Below, one piece after another: positions 1 through 7,569 of a stretch of DNA of 19,589 bases; position 1 is the first letter of the stretch; the number at the start of each line of letters is the position of its first letter. The stretch is from DATLFI01 sp035524895. GTDB taxonomy: Bacteria; Acidobacteriota; Thermoanaerobaculia; Multivoradales; Multivoraceae. The translations under genes were made by a program, and so were the position numbers. The notes beneath the pieces are model-generated. The model worked only from the letters and a program-made list of their open reading frames with translations, had not been told where the DNA came from and made no database searches. The stretch spans positions 1 through 19,589 of the forward strand of contig DATLFI010000225.1 in the NCBI GenBank assembly GCA_035524895.1, written 5' to 3'.

Positions 1-387
1 CAGCATCAGCAGCCCCGCGACCGGCAAGAGCTCGAGCAGCGATGGCAGGAGCGGGACCATGAGCGTGAGCAGCGCCCCTGCGGCGCCCATCAAGAGCACC
101 ATGAGCGCCGCGAAGTGGATGCGGTACACCGCGCGCTCGACGTCGAAGCGCAGGCGGGTGCCGTCGCCGAGGCGCTCGGCGACGACCGAGCCCTCGACCA
201 GGCCCTGGCGTATGCCCGCGGTCACCGGCACGGCGAGGCGACCGCCTCTGCCGCGGCGTTCCCAATCCGCGCCCCAGATGTCTGCCGCCGCCGCGAGCGC
301 GGCGAGTGCCTCGTCGACAGGGATGGCGAGATCGAGCTGTCGCGGCGGCTCGGACGCCGCGTGCGTCCGATCGGCGTCGCCGCTCAC
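1..387 (-). CDS. Unrecognised membrane protein, C-terminus beyond the window
   Basis: A minus-strand frame opens with GTG at 387, overlapping the dusB stop as GTGA, and stays open to the window edge (129 codons). The first 85 or so residues look soluble, with stretches such as IPVDEALAALAAAADIWGADW and a later RLRFDVERAVYRIHF. A strongly hydrophobic part follows (LMVLLMGAAGALLTLMVPLL, then a second segment), so at least two membrane helices are likely. I do not recognise the family. The 4-base overlap with dusB implies translational coupling and one transcript. Codon use matches the neighbours, and the reading frame fits far better than the opposite-strand frames, which give arginine-rich low-complexity products. 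The function is unknown, and the missing C-terminus prevents a length comparison. Confidence 0.7.
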   Translation of the reverse strand, partial: MSGDADRTHAASEPPRQLDLAIPVDEALAALAAAADIWGADWERRGRGGRLAVPVTAGIRQGLVEGSVVAERLGDGTRLRFDVERAVYRIHFAALMVLLMGAAGALLTLMVPLLPSLLELLPVAGLLML

Positions 388-1385
388 GCGGCCTTCTGCT
401 CGAGCGCCTCGGCGAAGAACTCCTCGACCGCGCAGAGGAACTCGCGCGTGGCGCGGAGCTGCTGGATCCGCACGCGCAGGTGCTTGCCGTTGGGCAGCCC
501 GTGGGTGTAGTAGCCGGTGAACGTGCGCAGCTTGTGCAGCGCGAAGACCTCGGTCTCGCGCTCCACCAGCCAGCGGAAGTGCTCGAGCATCAGGTCACGC
601 CGTTCAGCGAGGGTGGGGTCGCTGACTGCGCCACCGGAGAGGTGCGCCGCGATCTGTCGGAACACCCAGGGGTTGCGCGTTGCGCCACGTCCGATCATGA
701 CGCCGTCGCAGCCGGTCTCCCGCAGCATGCGCTCCGCGTCCTCGGGACCGCGCACGTCGCCGTTGCCGATCACTGGGATGTCCACGGCGTCCTTGAGGCG
801 CGCGATCTCCGACCAGTCCGCCTCGCCGCGGAACATCTGCTTGGCGGTGCGGCCGTGGAGCGACACCGCGGCGACGCCCTGGTCTTGGCAGATCCGCCCC
901 AGCTCGACGTAGTTCTTGCGGCAGGTGTCGAGCCCGAGCCGGAATTTCACGGTCAACGGCAGGGTGATCGCGGCGCGCACCTGCTCGATGATGTCGGCGG
1001 CGAGCTTCAGGTCGCCCATCAGCGCCGCGCCGGCGCAGCCCTTGAGCACCTTGTTGGCCGGGCAGCCCATGTTGATGTCGCAGACGTCGGGCCCCAGGTC
1101 CTCGACGATCCGCGCCGCCTCGGCCATGGTGCGCGCGTCCGAGCCATAGATCTGGATCGCGAGCGGCCGTTCCTCGTCGACGAAGTGCATCAGCTCGCGC
1201 GTGCGACGGTTGCCGTCGACGATCGCCCGCGACGAGATGAACTCCATTGCCACCAGCCCCACGCCGCCGATGCGCCGCACCAGCAGGCGGAAGTCGCGGT
1301 CGGTCACCCCCGCCATGGGCGCCAGCAAGAGGGGCGGATCGACGACGACGGTGTGGCGGTCGGAACGCAGGGTGAGGGAACGCAT
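384..1385 (-). CDS. dusB: tRNA-dihydrouridine synthase (DusB-type)
   Basis: This FMN-dependent enzyme reduces uridine to 5,6-dihydrouridine in the tRNA D-loop, using NADPH, in the cytosol. The 333-residue length is typical. The N-terminal LAPMAGVTDRDFR (about 21-33) is the FMN-phosphate/TIM-barrel start. NMGCPANKV (about 105-113) holds the catalytic cysteine C108. VKFRLG (K147) and SLHGRT (H177) match flavin and tRNA contacts, and IGNGDV with IGRGA (about 206-235) bind the FMN phosphate. The C-terminal helical part carries HKLRTFTGYYTHGLPNG, as in the DusB/NifR3 branch. ATG at 1385 is the clear start, although no strong Shine-Dalgarno is visible. The downstream membrane protein overlaps the stop codon. 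In some bacteria dusB heads the fis operon; no fis gene is seen here. Confidence 0.95.
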   Translation of the reverse strand: MRSLTLRSDRHTVVVDPPLLLAPMAGVTDRDFRLLVRRIGGVGLVAMEFISSRAIVDGNRRTRELMHFVDEERPLAIQIYGSDARTMAEAARIVEDLGPDVCDINMGCPANKVLKGCAGAALMGDLKLAADIIEQVRAAITLPLTVKFRLGLDTCRKNYVELGRICQDQGVAAVSLHGRTAKQMFRGEADWSEIARLKDAVDIPVIGNGDVRGPEDAERMLRETGCDGVMIGRGATRNPWVFRQIAAHLSGGAVSDPTLAERRDLMLEHFRWLVERETEVFALHKLRTFTGYYTHGLPNGKHLRVRIQQLRATREFLCAVEEFFAEALEQKAA

Positions 1386-1447
1386 GGCAACCGCGGAGCT
1401 TAGCGGCTCCGGGGGTCGATGCGGTGCATCCGAGTGGATACCGCAGC

Positions 1448-3253
1448 TCAGGTCGAAGGGCTGTCCGGCTCCCCGGCGCTTGTCGTGCCGGTCGCCTCAG
1501 GGTTCCCCTCCGCCCGCTCTATCGCCTCCGCCACCGCCTTCTCGAACGACTGGCGAAGGATCACGCCGGATCTCCCGCGCCATCCCGCCTTGATCAGCGC
1601 GCGCAGCGGCTGCCGCTCGACGCCCGCGAGCGCGACGAAGATCCCGCGGTGGCGCAGGCGCTCGATCGCCGACTCGAGGCTCACCAGTCCGGTGGCATCC
1701 AGCGCCGGCACCGAGCGCAGGTCGAGAACCACAGCACGTATGCCGTGGTCCACGCTCTCGAGCGCTCGCATGGCGCGCGCCGCGGCGCCGAAGAACAGCG
1801 GACCTGCAACCTCGTAGAGCACCACCGACGGCGGCAGAACGAAGCCGAGCCGCCGGTGCGGCTCCGCGACCAGCTCCACCTTCGACACCCCCGCCATCTG
1901 CCGCATGAAGAGCAGCGCTGCCAGCACCACGCCCACGGACACCGCCACCACCATGTCGAAGAGCACGGTGAGCGTGAGACACACCAGGAGCACCACGACG
2001 TCGCTGCGCGGCGCGGTGCGCACGGTGTGCACGACGTGCCGCGCCTCGCTCATGCGCCAGGCCACCACCAACAGCAGCGCGGCGAGCGAAGCCATAGGCA
2101 GCAAGCCGAGCGCGGGCGCCAGCACCAGCACTGCCAGCAGTAGGAACACGGAGTGGATGACGGCCGCGATCGGCGAACGGCCGCCACTGCGCACGTTGGT
2201 CGCGGTGCGAGCGATCGCGCCGGTGGCGGCGAAGCCGCCGAAGAACGGCGCGACCAGGTTGCCCATGCCTTGCCCGAAGAGCTCGGCGTCGGGATCGTGC
2301 TGGCGGCGGATCATGCCGTCCGCGACCACCGCCGAGAGCAGCGACTCGATCGCGCCGAGCATGGCGATCGCGAAGGCCGGGGGCAGGAGCTCCCGCAGCA
2401 ACTCGAACGAGAGGCCCACGGGCGCTCCATCGGCTCCGGGGAGCTGCCACGGCAGGACCGGCAACGGTGGCGCGCGCGGGATGCCAGGCAGAAGGGCGCC
2501 GCCAACTTCGTACTGGAAGCGGCTCGCGATCGTCGCCACCTCGAAGCCCGGCAACAGGCGCGAGGCGATCCAGGCCGCGGCGGCGGCAATCGAGAGGGCG
2601 ACCAGCGGCGCCGGCATCCGGAGCGAGAGACGAGGCCAGACCAGTAGCAGCGTCACGGTGAGAGCGCCGATCGCGACCTCGTCGAGGCTCCAGGTAGGCA
2701 GCGCGCGCGCCAGCGCTGCGACCTTCGCGACGTAGCTCTCCGGCATCTCGGCCACATCCAACCCGAGGAGGTCGCGAACCTGGAGCGTGGCGATCACCAC
2801 GCCGATGCCCGCCGTGAAGCCGGTGGTCACGGGATACGGCACGAACTCGATCAGCCGTCCCAGTCGCGCCCAGCCCATCGCCATCAGCAGCAGGCCGGCG
2901 AGCGCGGTCGCCAGCGCGAGACCGCCCAGGCCGTGCTGCGCCGTCACCGGCGCCAGGACCACCACGAAGGCAGCCGTCGGCCCCGTGACCTGCACCCGCG
3001 AGCCTCCCAGCAGCGCCACCACCACTCCGGCCACGATCGCGGTGTAGAGCCCGTACTGCGGCGGCACACCGACCGCGATGGCGAGTGCCATCGACAAGGG
3101 CAGCGCGACCACGCCCACCACGACGCCGGCGAGCGCGTCGGCGCGAAACTGGGGGAGGCCGTACCCGTCCCGGATGGTCTTGCGCAGCGCGCTCGCGGGC
3201 TCCAGGCGCGCGGGTACCTTGAGGTCGAGGTCCGGCGGCGTCGGGCCGGTCAT
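1448..3253 (-). CDS. SulP-family anion transporter with C-terminal STAS domain
   Basis: This is an inner-membrane SLC26/SulP secondary transporter for inorganic or organic anions such as sulfate, bicarbonate or dicarboxylates; the substrate cannot be read from the sequence. From the chosen ATG at 3253 (MTGPTPPDLDL) it is 601 residues. The transport domain begins at about residue 30 with FRADALAGVVVGVVALPLSMA, PPQYGLYTAI and the family motif GGSRVQVTGPTAAFVV, and continues with FVPYPVTTGFTAGIGVVI and a later FFGGFAATGAIARTATNVRSG. A STAS domain follows near the C-terminus (VVLDLRSVPALDATGLVSLE). The frame is open upstream to an ATG at 3388, but the extra 45 residues are arginine-rich and unlike the family, so 3253 is preferred despite lacking an obvious ribosome site. 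It is divergent from the bacillithiol operon, which makes a link to sulfur supply tempting but unproven. Confidence 0.9.
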   Translation of the reverse strand: MTGPTPPDLDLKVPARLEPASALRKTIRDGYGLPQFRADALAGVVVGVVALPLSMALAIAVGVPPQYGLYTAIVAGVVVALLGGSRVQVTGPTAAFVVVLAPVTAQHGLGGLALATALAGLLLMAMGWARLGRLIEFVPYPVTTGFTAGIGVVIATLQVRDLLGLDVAEMPESYVAKVAALARALPTWSLDEVAIGALTVTLLLVWPRLSLRMPAPLVALSIAAAAAWIASRLLPGFEVATIASRFQYEVGGALLPGIPRAPPLPVLPWQLPGADGAPVGLSFELLRELLPPAFAIAMLGAIESLLSAVVADGMIRRQHDPDAELFGQGMGNLVAPFFGGFAATGAIARTATNVRSGGRSPIAAVIHSVFLLLAVLVLAPALGLLPMASLAALLLVVAWRMSEARHVVHTVRTAPRSDVVVLLVCLTLTVLFDMVVAVSVGVVLAALLFMRQMAGVSKVELVAEPHRRLGFVLPPSVVLYEVAGPLFFGAAARAMRALESVDHGIRAVVLDLRSVPALDATGLVSLESAIERLRHRGIFVALAGVERQPLRALIKAGWRGRSGVILRQSFEKAVAEAIERAEGNPEATGTTSAGEPDSPST

Positions 3254-3279
3254 ATCGGGGGGAGCGAGCAAAGGGGGCG

Positions 3280-3285
3280 AGGATA
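3280..3285 (-). promoter_or_regulatory. Possible -10 element for the SulP gene
   Basis: The minus strand reads TATCCT here, about 26 bases before the ATG at 3253, which would give a leader near 20 nt. No convincing -35 hexamer is found 16-18 bases upstream. The same hexamer occurs upstream of the zinc-ribbon gene at 12360. This rests on motif resemblance only. Confidence 0.2.
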
Positions 3286-3471
3286 CGAGGGAACGGCCGC
3301 TATGATGACGCAGGAATGGTCGCGCGCCGCGGCCGCGAACCCAGCGAGCGCGACGGCGTAGATGTAGATAGGGGAGCCCGGAAGGCATAGCGCCCTTCCC
3401 CGCCCTTTGCGTCGTACCCCTCTGCGGCGTCTTCGGCCTCGAAGTCCAGCAACGTAGTCCAACGCCGACGC

Positions 3472-5154
3472 TTGCGCCTACCCGCCGACTCCTTCCTGCC
3501 GCCGTTGGCGCGCCGCCTGCTCAGCGGTGCCCAGCTGGACCTGCTCGCGCCCTTGGGGTTCGCGTTGCCTGGCGAGGTGCCGCGTCTGCCCGAGCCTGGA
3601 AGCGCGACGCCCGATCGTCGCGAGCTGGCCGGCGCGCTGCGTCGCGAGAACGAGGCGATCGGTCACCCAGGGGCCGCGCGTCTCGCCGAGTCGCTCGCGC
3701 GACCCGAAACCCTGGTGGTGGTCACCGGGCAGCAGCCAGGGCTGTTCGGAGGTCCGCTGTACACGGTGGTCAAGGCGCTGGCCGCGGTGCAGTGGGCCGA
3801 GGCCCTGGCCAAGACCACCGGTCGGCCCGCGGTCGCGGTGTTCTGGATCGCGAGCGACGACCACGACTTCCGCGAGATCGCGCGCGCCTACCTTCCCGTC
3901 GCCGACGAGGCGGTCGAGCCCTGGCTTCGACTTACCCCGCGCGAGGGGCGCTCCGACCTCGAGCCGGTGGGAACGGCGGCCGTGGGCGAGGAAGTGCGAG
4001 CGCTGCTCGCGCATCGCCGAGCGAGCAGCTCGAGCGAGCGCTACGGCCGCTGGCTGGACCGCCTGGCGCAGCTGTACGAGCCGGAAGCGACCTTCACCGC
4101 GGCGTTCGCGCAGGTGCTGGTCGAAGTGCTCGGCGCGCACTGCCCGCTGCTGCTCGACTCCGCCGGCGCGACCGTACGCCGGTTGCAGGCCCCCGTGCTC
4201 TCGCGCATTCTCGCTCGGGAGCGCGAGCTCGAGCGCGCGCTCGCGGCGCGGGAGCGCGAGATCGTCGCGCGCGGTCTGACGCTGCAGGTGCAGCCGCAGC
4301 CGGGCTGCCCGCCGGTGTTCGCGCTCGAAAACGGTCGCCGTCTGCGTCTGCGGCGTTGCGAGCCCGACTCCGGCACCTACGAGCTGCGTGGCGGCTCTCT
4401 GCGGGCGGACCTGCCCGCGCTGCTGCATCAGCTCGAACGCGAGCCTGAACGATTCTCGCCGTCGGTGCTGTCGCGCCCGCTGGTGCAAGACGCGCTTCTC
4501 GGCACCGCGCTCTTCGTCGTCGGCCCGGGCGAGGTGTCCTACTTGGCGCAGGCCGCGTCCCTGTACGAGCCCGCCGGAGTCGAGCCGTGCACCGTCGCGT
4601 TGCGGCCGCAGGCCTTAGTGCTCGATCGCCGACGCCTGGAGCAGGTCGAATCGCTCGCTGGTCGCGGGCTCGGTCTCGCCGCCCTGCTCGGCGACGACGA
4701 GGCGCTCGAACACCAGCTCGCCGGTCTGGTCGCGGGGGACGACCCGCTCGCGGCTCCCTCCGCGATGCTCGGGGTGGCGCTCGACGAGCTCGCGCGAGTC
4801 GCAACAGCGCTCGAGCCCCAGCTCGCCTCGCCGGTGGAGAAGACCCGCGACCAGGTCGAGCGCGCCGTCGCAGCGCTCCGCGGCAAGGCGCGCGCCGCAA
4901 CAGCGCGCGGTGACGAGGAGACGCGGCGTCGGGCGCTGGCTCTGCGCGACCTGCTGCGACCTGCAGGCGGGCTGCAAGAGCGGGTGCTGTGCACCGCGCA
5001 CGCCGTGGGTCTCTACGGCGCGGACCTGGTCGCGACGCTGCGCTCTCAGCTCGACCTCGACCCGCGTTTCGTGCAGCTTCTGGCGGTGGACGGCGGCTGC
5101 GGCACTCCCGCGCTGGTCCCAGCAGCAACGGCAGCGGGGGATGCGGCGCCATGA
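3472..5154 (+). CDS. bshC: Bacillithiol biosynthesis cysteine-adding enzyme BshC
   Basis: BshC is the putative cysteine ligase that adds cysteine to GlcN-malate in the last step of bacillithiol synthesis. The 560-residue product carries two family hallmarks: VVVTGQQPGLFGGPLYTVVK (about 82-101) and AVFWIASDDHDFREI (about 122-136). Further matches are the PVLSRILARERELERAL region, SPSVLSRPLVQDALLGTALFVVGPGEVSYLAQ in the middle, and a long C-terminal helical region (EPQLASPVEKTRDQVERAVAAL) that fits the known coiled-coil. The assigned start is TTG at 3472 (MRLPADSFLPP). No ATG or GTG lies just upstream in frame and no clear ribosome site is visible, so the exact start is the least certain part. 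The stop overlaps the bshB1 start as ATGA, making this the first gene of a three-gene operon. Confidence 0.95.
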   Translation: MRLPADSFLPPLARRLLSGAQLDLLAPLGFALPGEVPRLPEPGSATPDRRELAGALRRENEAIGHPGAARLAESLARPETLVVVTGQQPGLFGGPLYTVVKALAAVQWAEALAKTTGRPAVAVFWIASDDHDFREIARAYLPVADEAVEPWLRLTPREGRSDLEPVGTAAVGEEVRALLAHRRASSSSERYGRWLDRLAQLYEPEATFTAAFAQVLVEVLGAHCPLLLDSAGATVRRLQAPVLSRILARERELERALAAREREIVARGLTLQVQPQPGCPPVFALENGRRLRLRRCEPDSGTYELRGGSLRADLPALLHQLEREPERFSPSVLSRPLVQDALLGTALFVVGPGEVSYLAQAASLYEPAGVEPCTVALRPQALVLDRRRLEQVESLAGRGLGLAALLGDDEALEHQLAGLVAGDDPLAAPSAMLGVALDELARVATALEPQLASPVEKTRDQVERAVAALRGKARAATARGDEETRRRALALRDLLRPAGGLQERVLCTAHAVGLYGADLVATLRSQLDLDPRFVQLLAVDGGCGTPALVPAATAAGDAAP

Positions 5155-5891
5155 CCGTCGAAGTGCTCGCGGTGGGCGCGCACCCCGACGACGTCGAGCT
5201 CGGCTGCGGCGGCACACTGGCGCGGCTGGCGGCTTGCGGCCGGAGCTTCGCGATCCTCTCGCTGACCCGCGGCGAAAGCGGCAGCCGCGGCACCACGGAG
5301 CAACGCAAGGCCGAGGCTGCCGAGGGCGGGCGCATCCTCGGTGCCGCGGAGGTGGTGCTGCTCGACTGCGGCGACGGCAGCCTGCGGCGAGGCACGACCG
5401 AGGAGGACGCGGTGATCGCCGAGCTCCGGCGCCTGCGGCCGGCGCTGGTGCTCTTGCCGCCGCCGCGCGACCGCCACCCCGACCACGAGCGTGCTTGCGC
5501 GCTGGTGCGCGACGCCTGCTATTACGCCGGGCTGCGCCGTCGCGGCGCGGGAGAGCCGCACCGCCCGAGCCTGGTGCTGAGCTACGAGCTGCACCAGTCG
5601 CTCGAGCCGACCCTGGTCGTCGACATCGCCGAGACCTTCGAGCGCAAGCTCGAAGCGCTGCGCGCACACCGGAGCCAGCTCCACGGCGGACCTCGAGCCG
5701 AGGCTGCGCGCGAGAGCGCAGCCCCCGCGACCTGGGTGTCGTCACCGGAGTTCTGGGCCCTCATAGAGGCGCGCGCGCGTGTCCACGGCGCGCGCGTCGG
5801 CTGTACGTACGGCGAGGCGTTCCTCGCGCACGGCCCGCTCGCCGTGGTCGACCCGCTCTGGCTGCTCGCGGCTCACCCGAGGGCGCGATGA
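5151..5891 (+). CDS. bshB1: Bacillithiol N-acetyl-GlcN-malate deacetylase (BshB1-type)
   Basis: This is a zinc-dependent LmbE/PIG-L deacetylase that removes acetate from GlcNAc-malate to give GlcN-malate, the second step of bacillithiol synthesis. The 246-residue length is normal. VGAHPDDVELGCGGTLARL lies at 9-27, with H11 and D14 as zinc ligands and D13 as the likely general base. The third ligand is H112 in DRHPDHERAC (107-116). LSLTRGESGSRGTTEQRKAEA fits the BshB1 subfamily, which uses T-x-G-E-x-G-T-like motifs after the core. The start is ATG 5151, which overlaps the bshC stop; the frame is open further upstream, but that part is arginine-rich and antiparallel to bshC coding. Context between bshC and bshA decides the bacillithiol assignment over mycothiol or other PIG-L roles. 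Confidence 0.94.
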   Translation: MTVEVLAVGAHPDDVELGCGGTLARLAACGRSFAILSLTRGESGSRGTTEQRKAEAAEGGRILGAAEVVLLDCGDGSLRRGTTEEDAVIAELRRLRPALVLLPPPRDRHPDHERACALVRDACYYAGLRRRGAGEPHRPSLVLSYELHQSLEPTLVVDIAETFERKLEALRAHRSQLHGGPRAEAARESAAPATWVSSPEFWALIEARARVHGARVGCTYGEAFLAHGPLAVVDPLWLLAAHPRAR

Positions 5892-7048
5892 GGATCGCCA
5901 TCGCCTGCTATCCGACCTTCGGCGGCTCCGGCGTGGTGGCGTCCGAGTTGGCGCTGGCAATGGCTGACCGCGGCGACGAGGTCCACGTGCTGAGCTACGC
6001 CCTGCCGCCGCGTATCGCGGCCGAGGGTCCCGAGCACGGCGTCGTGTTCCACGAGGTCAAGGTGCCGCCCTACCCGCTGTTCGAGTACCCGCCGTACTCG
6101 CTGGCGCTGGCGTCGAAAATGGTCGAGGTGAGCCGCAGCCGCCACCTGGACTTGCTGCACGTGCACTACGCCGTGCCCAACGCTGTGTCGGCGATCCTGG
6201 CGAGGCAGATTTTGGGCGAGCGCTCTCTGCCAGTCGTGACCACGCTGCACGGCACCGACATCACGCTGGTCGGCAACGACCCGAGCTACCTCGAGACCAC
6301 GCGTTTCGGCGTGCTCGAGAGCGACGCCGTGACCGCTGTTTCGCACTCGCTGCGCGAGCGGACGCTGCAGCAGCTCGCGATCGAGCGCGAGATCGAGGTG
6401 ATCCCCAACTTCGTGGACGCACAGCGCACCCTGCGCCCGGCTGTCGTGGAGCGCCCGCTGGCGCCCCACGGCGAGCGGCTGCTCGTGCACGTATCGAACT
6501 TCCGGCCGGTGAAGCGGCTGCCGGATGTCGTCGAGGTGTTCCGGCGCGTGCGCGAGCAGGTGCCCTGCAGGCTGGTCCTGGTGGGGGACGGCCCGGAACG
6601 CGCCGCCACCGCCGGGCGGATCGAAGCCGCGGGCCTGTCTTCGGTGACTACCTCGCTCGGCACGCTCGACCGGGTCGAGCCGGTGCTCTGGCAGTCCGAC
6701 CTGTTGCTGCTCCCATCGGAGGAGGAGTCTTTCGGTCTCGTCGCGCTCGAGGCGCTCGCGTGCGAGGTGCCGGTGATCGCGACGCGGGTCGGCGGACTGC
6801 CGGAGGTCGTGCCCGACGGTGAGGTCGGGCTGCTCTACGAGGTCGGCGACACCGCTGGCATGGCGGCAGGCGCGCTGCGGCTGCTTCGCGACGAGCCGGC
6901 GCGGCGCCGCATGGCCGAGGCCGGGCGTCGCTGGGCGACGACGCGCTTCGATCGCGAGGAGATCGTGGAACGCTACCGCGCGCTCTACCGAACAACGCTC
7001 GCTCGCGCGGGGAGAGAGCGAGAGCTGGTCGTCAGGTCCAGGAAGTGA
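5888..7048 (+). CDS. bshA: GlcNAc-malate synthase BshA (GT4 glycosyltransferase)
   Basis: BshA transfers GlcNAc from UDP-GlcNAc to L-malate, the first committed step of bacillithiol synthesis. It is a cytosolic GT-B retaining glycosyltransferase of family GT4, here with 386 residues (family about 375-385). The N-terminal GGSGVVASELALAMADRG (12-29) is the BshA signature loop. HVHYAVPNAVSA (91-102) and TTLHGTDITLVG (118-129) fit the acceptor-domain core. VSNFRPVKR (202-210) supplies the lysine that contacts the UDP diphosphate, and the E-x7-E motif is E280 to E288 in EESFGLVALEA, followed by VIATRVGGLPEV. The start ATG 5888 overlaps the bshB1 stop. The gene is complete; 57 bases after its stop comes a truncated YigZ frame in the same phase. 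Confidence 0.95.
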   Translation: MRIAIACYPTFGGSGVVASELALAMADRGDEVHVLSYALPPRIAAEGPEHGVVFHEVKVPPYPLFEYPPYSLALASKMVEVSRSRHLDLLHVHYAVPNAVSAILARQILGERSLPVVTTLHGTDITLVGNDPSYLETTRFGVLESDAVTAVSHSLRERTLQQLAIEREIEVIPNFVDAQRTLRPAVVERPLAPHGERLLVHVSNFRPVKRLPDVVEVFRRVREQVPCRLVLVGDGPERAATAGRIEAAGLSSVTTSLGTLDRVEPVLWQSDLLLLPSEEESFGLVALEALACEVPVIATRVGGLPEVVPDGEVGLLYEVGDTAGMAAGALRLLRDEPARRRMAEAGRRWATTRFDREEIVERYRALYRTTLARAGRERELVVRSRK

Positions 7049-7068
7049 TTCCACACAGGGCTCCGATT

Positions 7069-7104
7069 CCCCTCTCCCTCCGGGAGAGGGGTCAGGGGTG
7101 AGGG
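7069..7104. repeat. Dispersed-type palindromic repeat with perfect 10-bp hairpin
   Basis: A perfect inverted repeat (CCCCTCTCCC at 7069-7078 and GGGAGAGGGG at 7082-7091) with a 3-base loop is followed by TCAGGGGTGAGGG. This matches the look of a short GC-rich repeat class common between genes in high-GC bacteria; on the minus strand it reads in one frame as LTPDPSPGGRGE-like peptide, a frequent spurious translation of such repeats. It lies just after the bshA stop and could stabilise or end that transcript. There is no T-run, so it is not a classic intrinsic terminator. Confidence 0.75.
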
Positions 7105-7105
7105 C

Positions 7106-7477
7106 GTGATTCGCCGCGACGCCCTGCTGGTCGTGGTGCGCTGGTACGGCGGCATCAAGCTGGGCAAGGGCGGCCTGGCGCGCGCGTACGCGGCGGTCGC
7201 CGGCGGCGCCGTCGAGCAAGCGGTGGTCGAGGAGCGAGCGCCGACCGCGCTTCTGTGCGCCGAGGCGCCCTACGCGGCGGTCGGCGCACTGCAGCGGCTG
7301 GTCTCTCCACCCGGCGTCGTCCTTCACTCTGCGGCGTACGGCGAGCGTGTGGAGGTGGTGCTCGAGGTCCATCTGGACCGCGTGCCCGCGATCCTCGAGG
7401 CTCTGCGCAATCTGGGGATCCAACCAGCCATCCTCTCCGAGGTTGGCGAGCAGGCTTCTGACCCTGCCAGGACCTGA
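7106..7477 (+). CDS. IMPACT/YigZ family protein lacking its N-terminal half
   Basis: The product (123 residues from GTG 7106) begins almost at the YigZ motif VVVRWYGGIKLGKGGLARAY (9-28) and continues through the C-terminal DUF1949-like domain (VVLHSAAYGERVEVVLEVHL and following). Full-length YigZ proteins are about 200 residues; the first 90 or so, including the family's HxC and DDGEPxGTAG-type motifs, are absent. The sequence upstream is the palindromic repeat, so the missing part was probably replaced or deleted there. GTG 7106 has no properly spaced ribosome site. The frame is the same as bshA and open from its stop, so expression would depend on reinitiation. It may be a decayed gene; a surviving stand-alone C-terminal domain is the alternative. 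Confidence 0.75.
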   Translation: MIRRDALLVVVRWYGGIKLGKGGLARAYAAVAGGAVEQAVVEERAPTALLCAEAPYAAVGALQRLVSPPGVVLHSAAYGERVEVVLEVHLDRVPAILEALRNLGIQPAILSEVGEQASDPART

Positions 7478-7501
7478 GCTTCGGTGGCCGTTTCGCCCCT
7501 G

Positions 7502-7511
7502 CGCTACACTG
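7502..7511 (+). promoter_or_regulatory. Possible -10 element (CGCTACACTG)
   Basis: The decamer contains TACACT at 7505-7510, about 60 bases before the ATG at 7570. The identical decamer occurs on the minus strand just upstream of the DUF971 gene (10001-10010), which supports a shared -10 role. No consensus -35 hexamer is evident. Confidence 0.35.
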
Positions 7512-7569
7512 TCGACTCTAGTTCTCGCTGGAGCCCTTCTTCTCGATCGACGCGCCAAGGAGCGTACAT

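Noticed and set aside
306..1403. Long plus-strand open frame opposite dusB
   Set aside because: It is antisense to a clear DusB gene, rich in R/A/H, and has no recognisable domain; such frames are expected in GC-rich DNA.
3380..3399. GGAAGG/CCTTCC inverted repeat in the SulP-bshC divergent region as an operator
   Set aside because: Six-base arms with an 8-base gap are easily found by chance; there is no second copy or flanking support.
4094..5395. Minus-strand open frame spanning the bshC-bshB1 junction
   Set aside because: The product is arginine/alanine low-complexity and crosses two real genes on the other strand.
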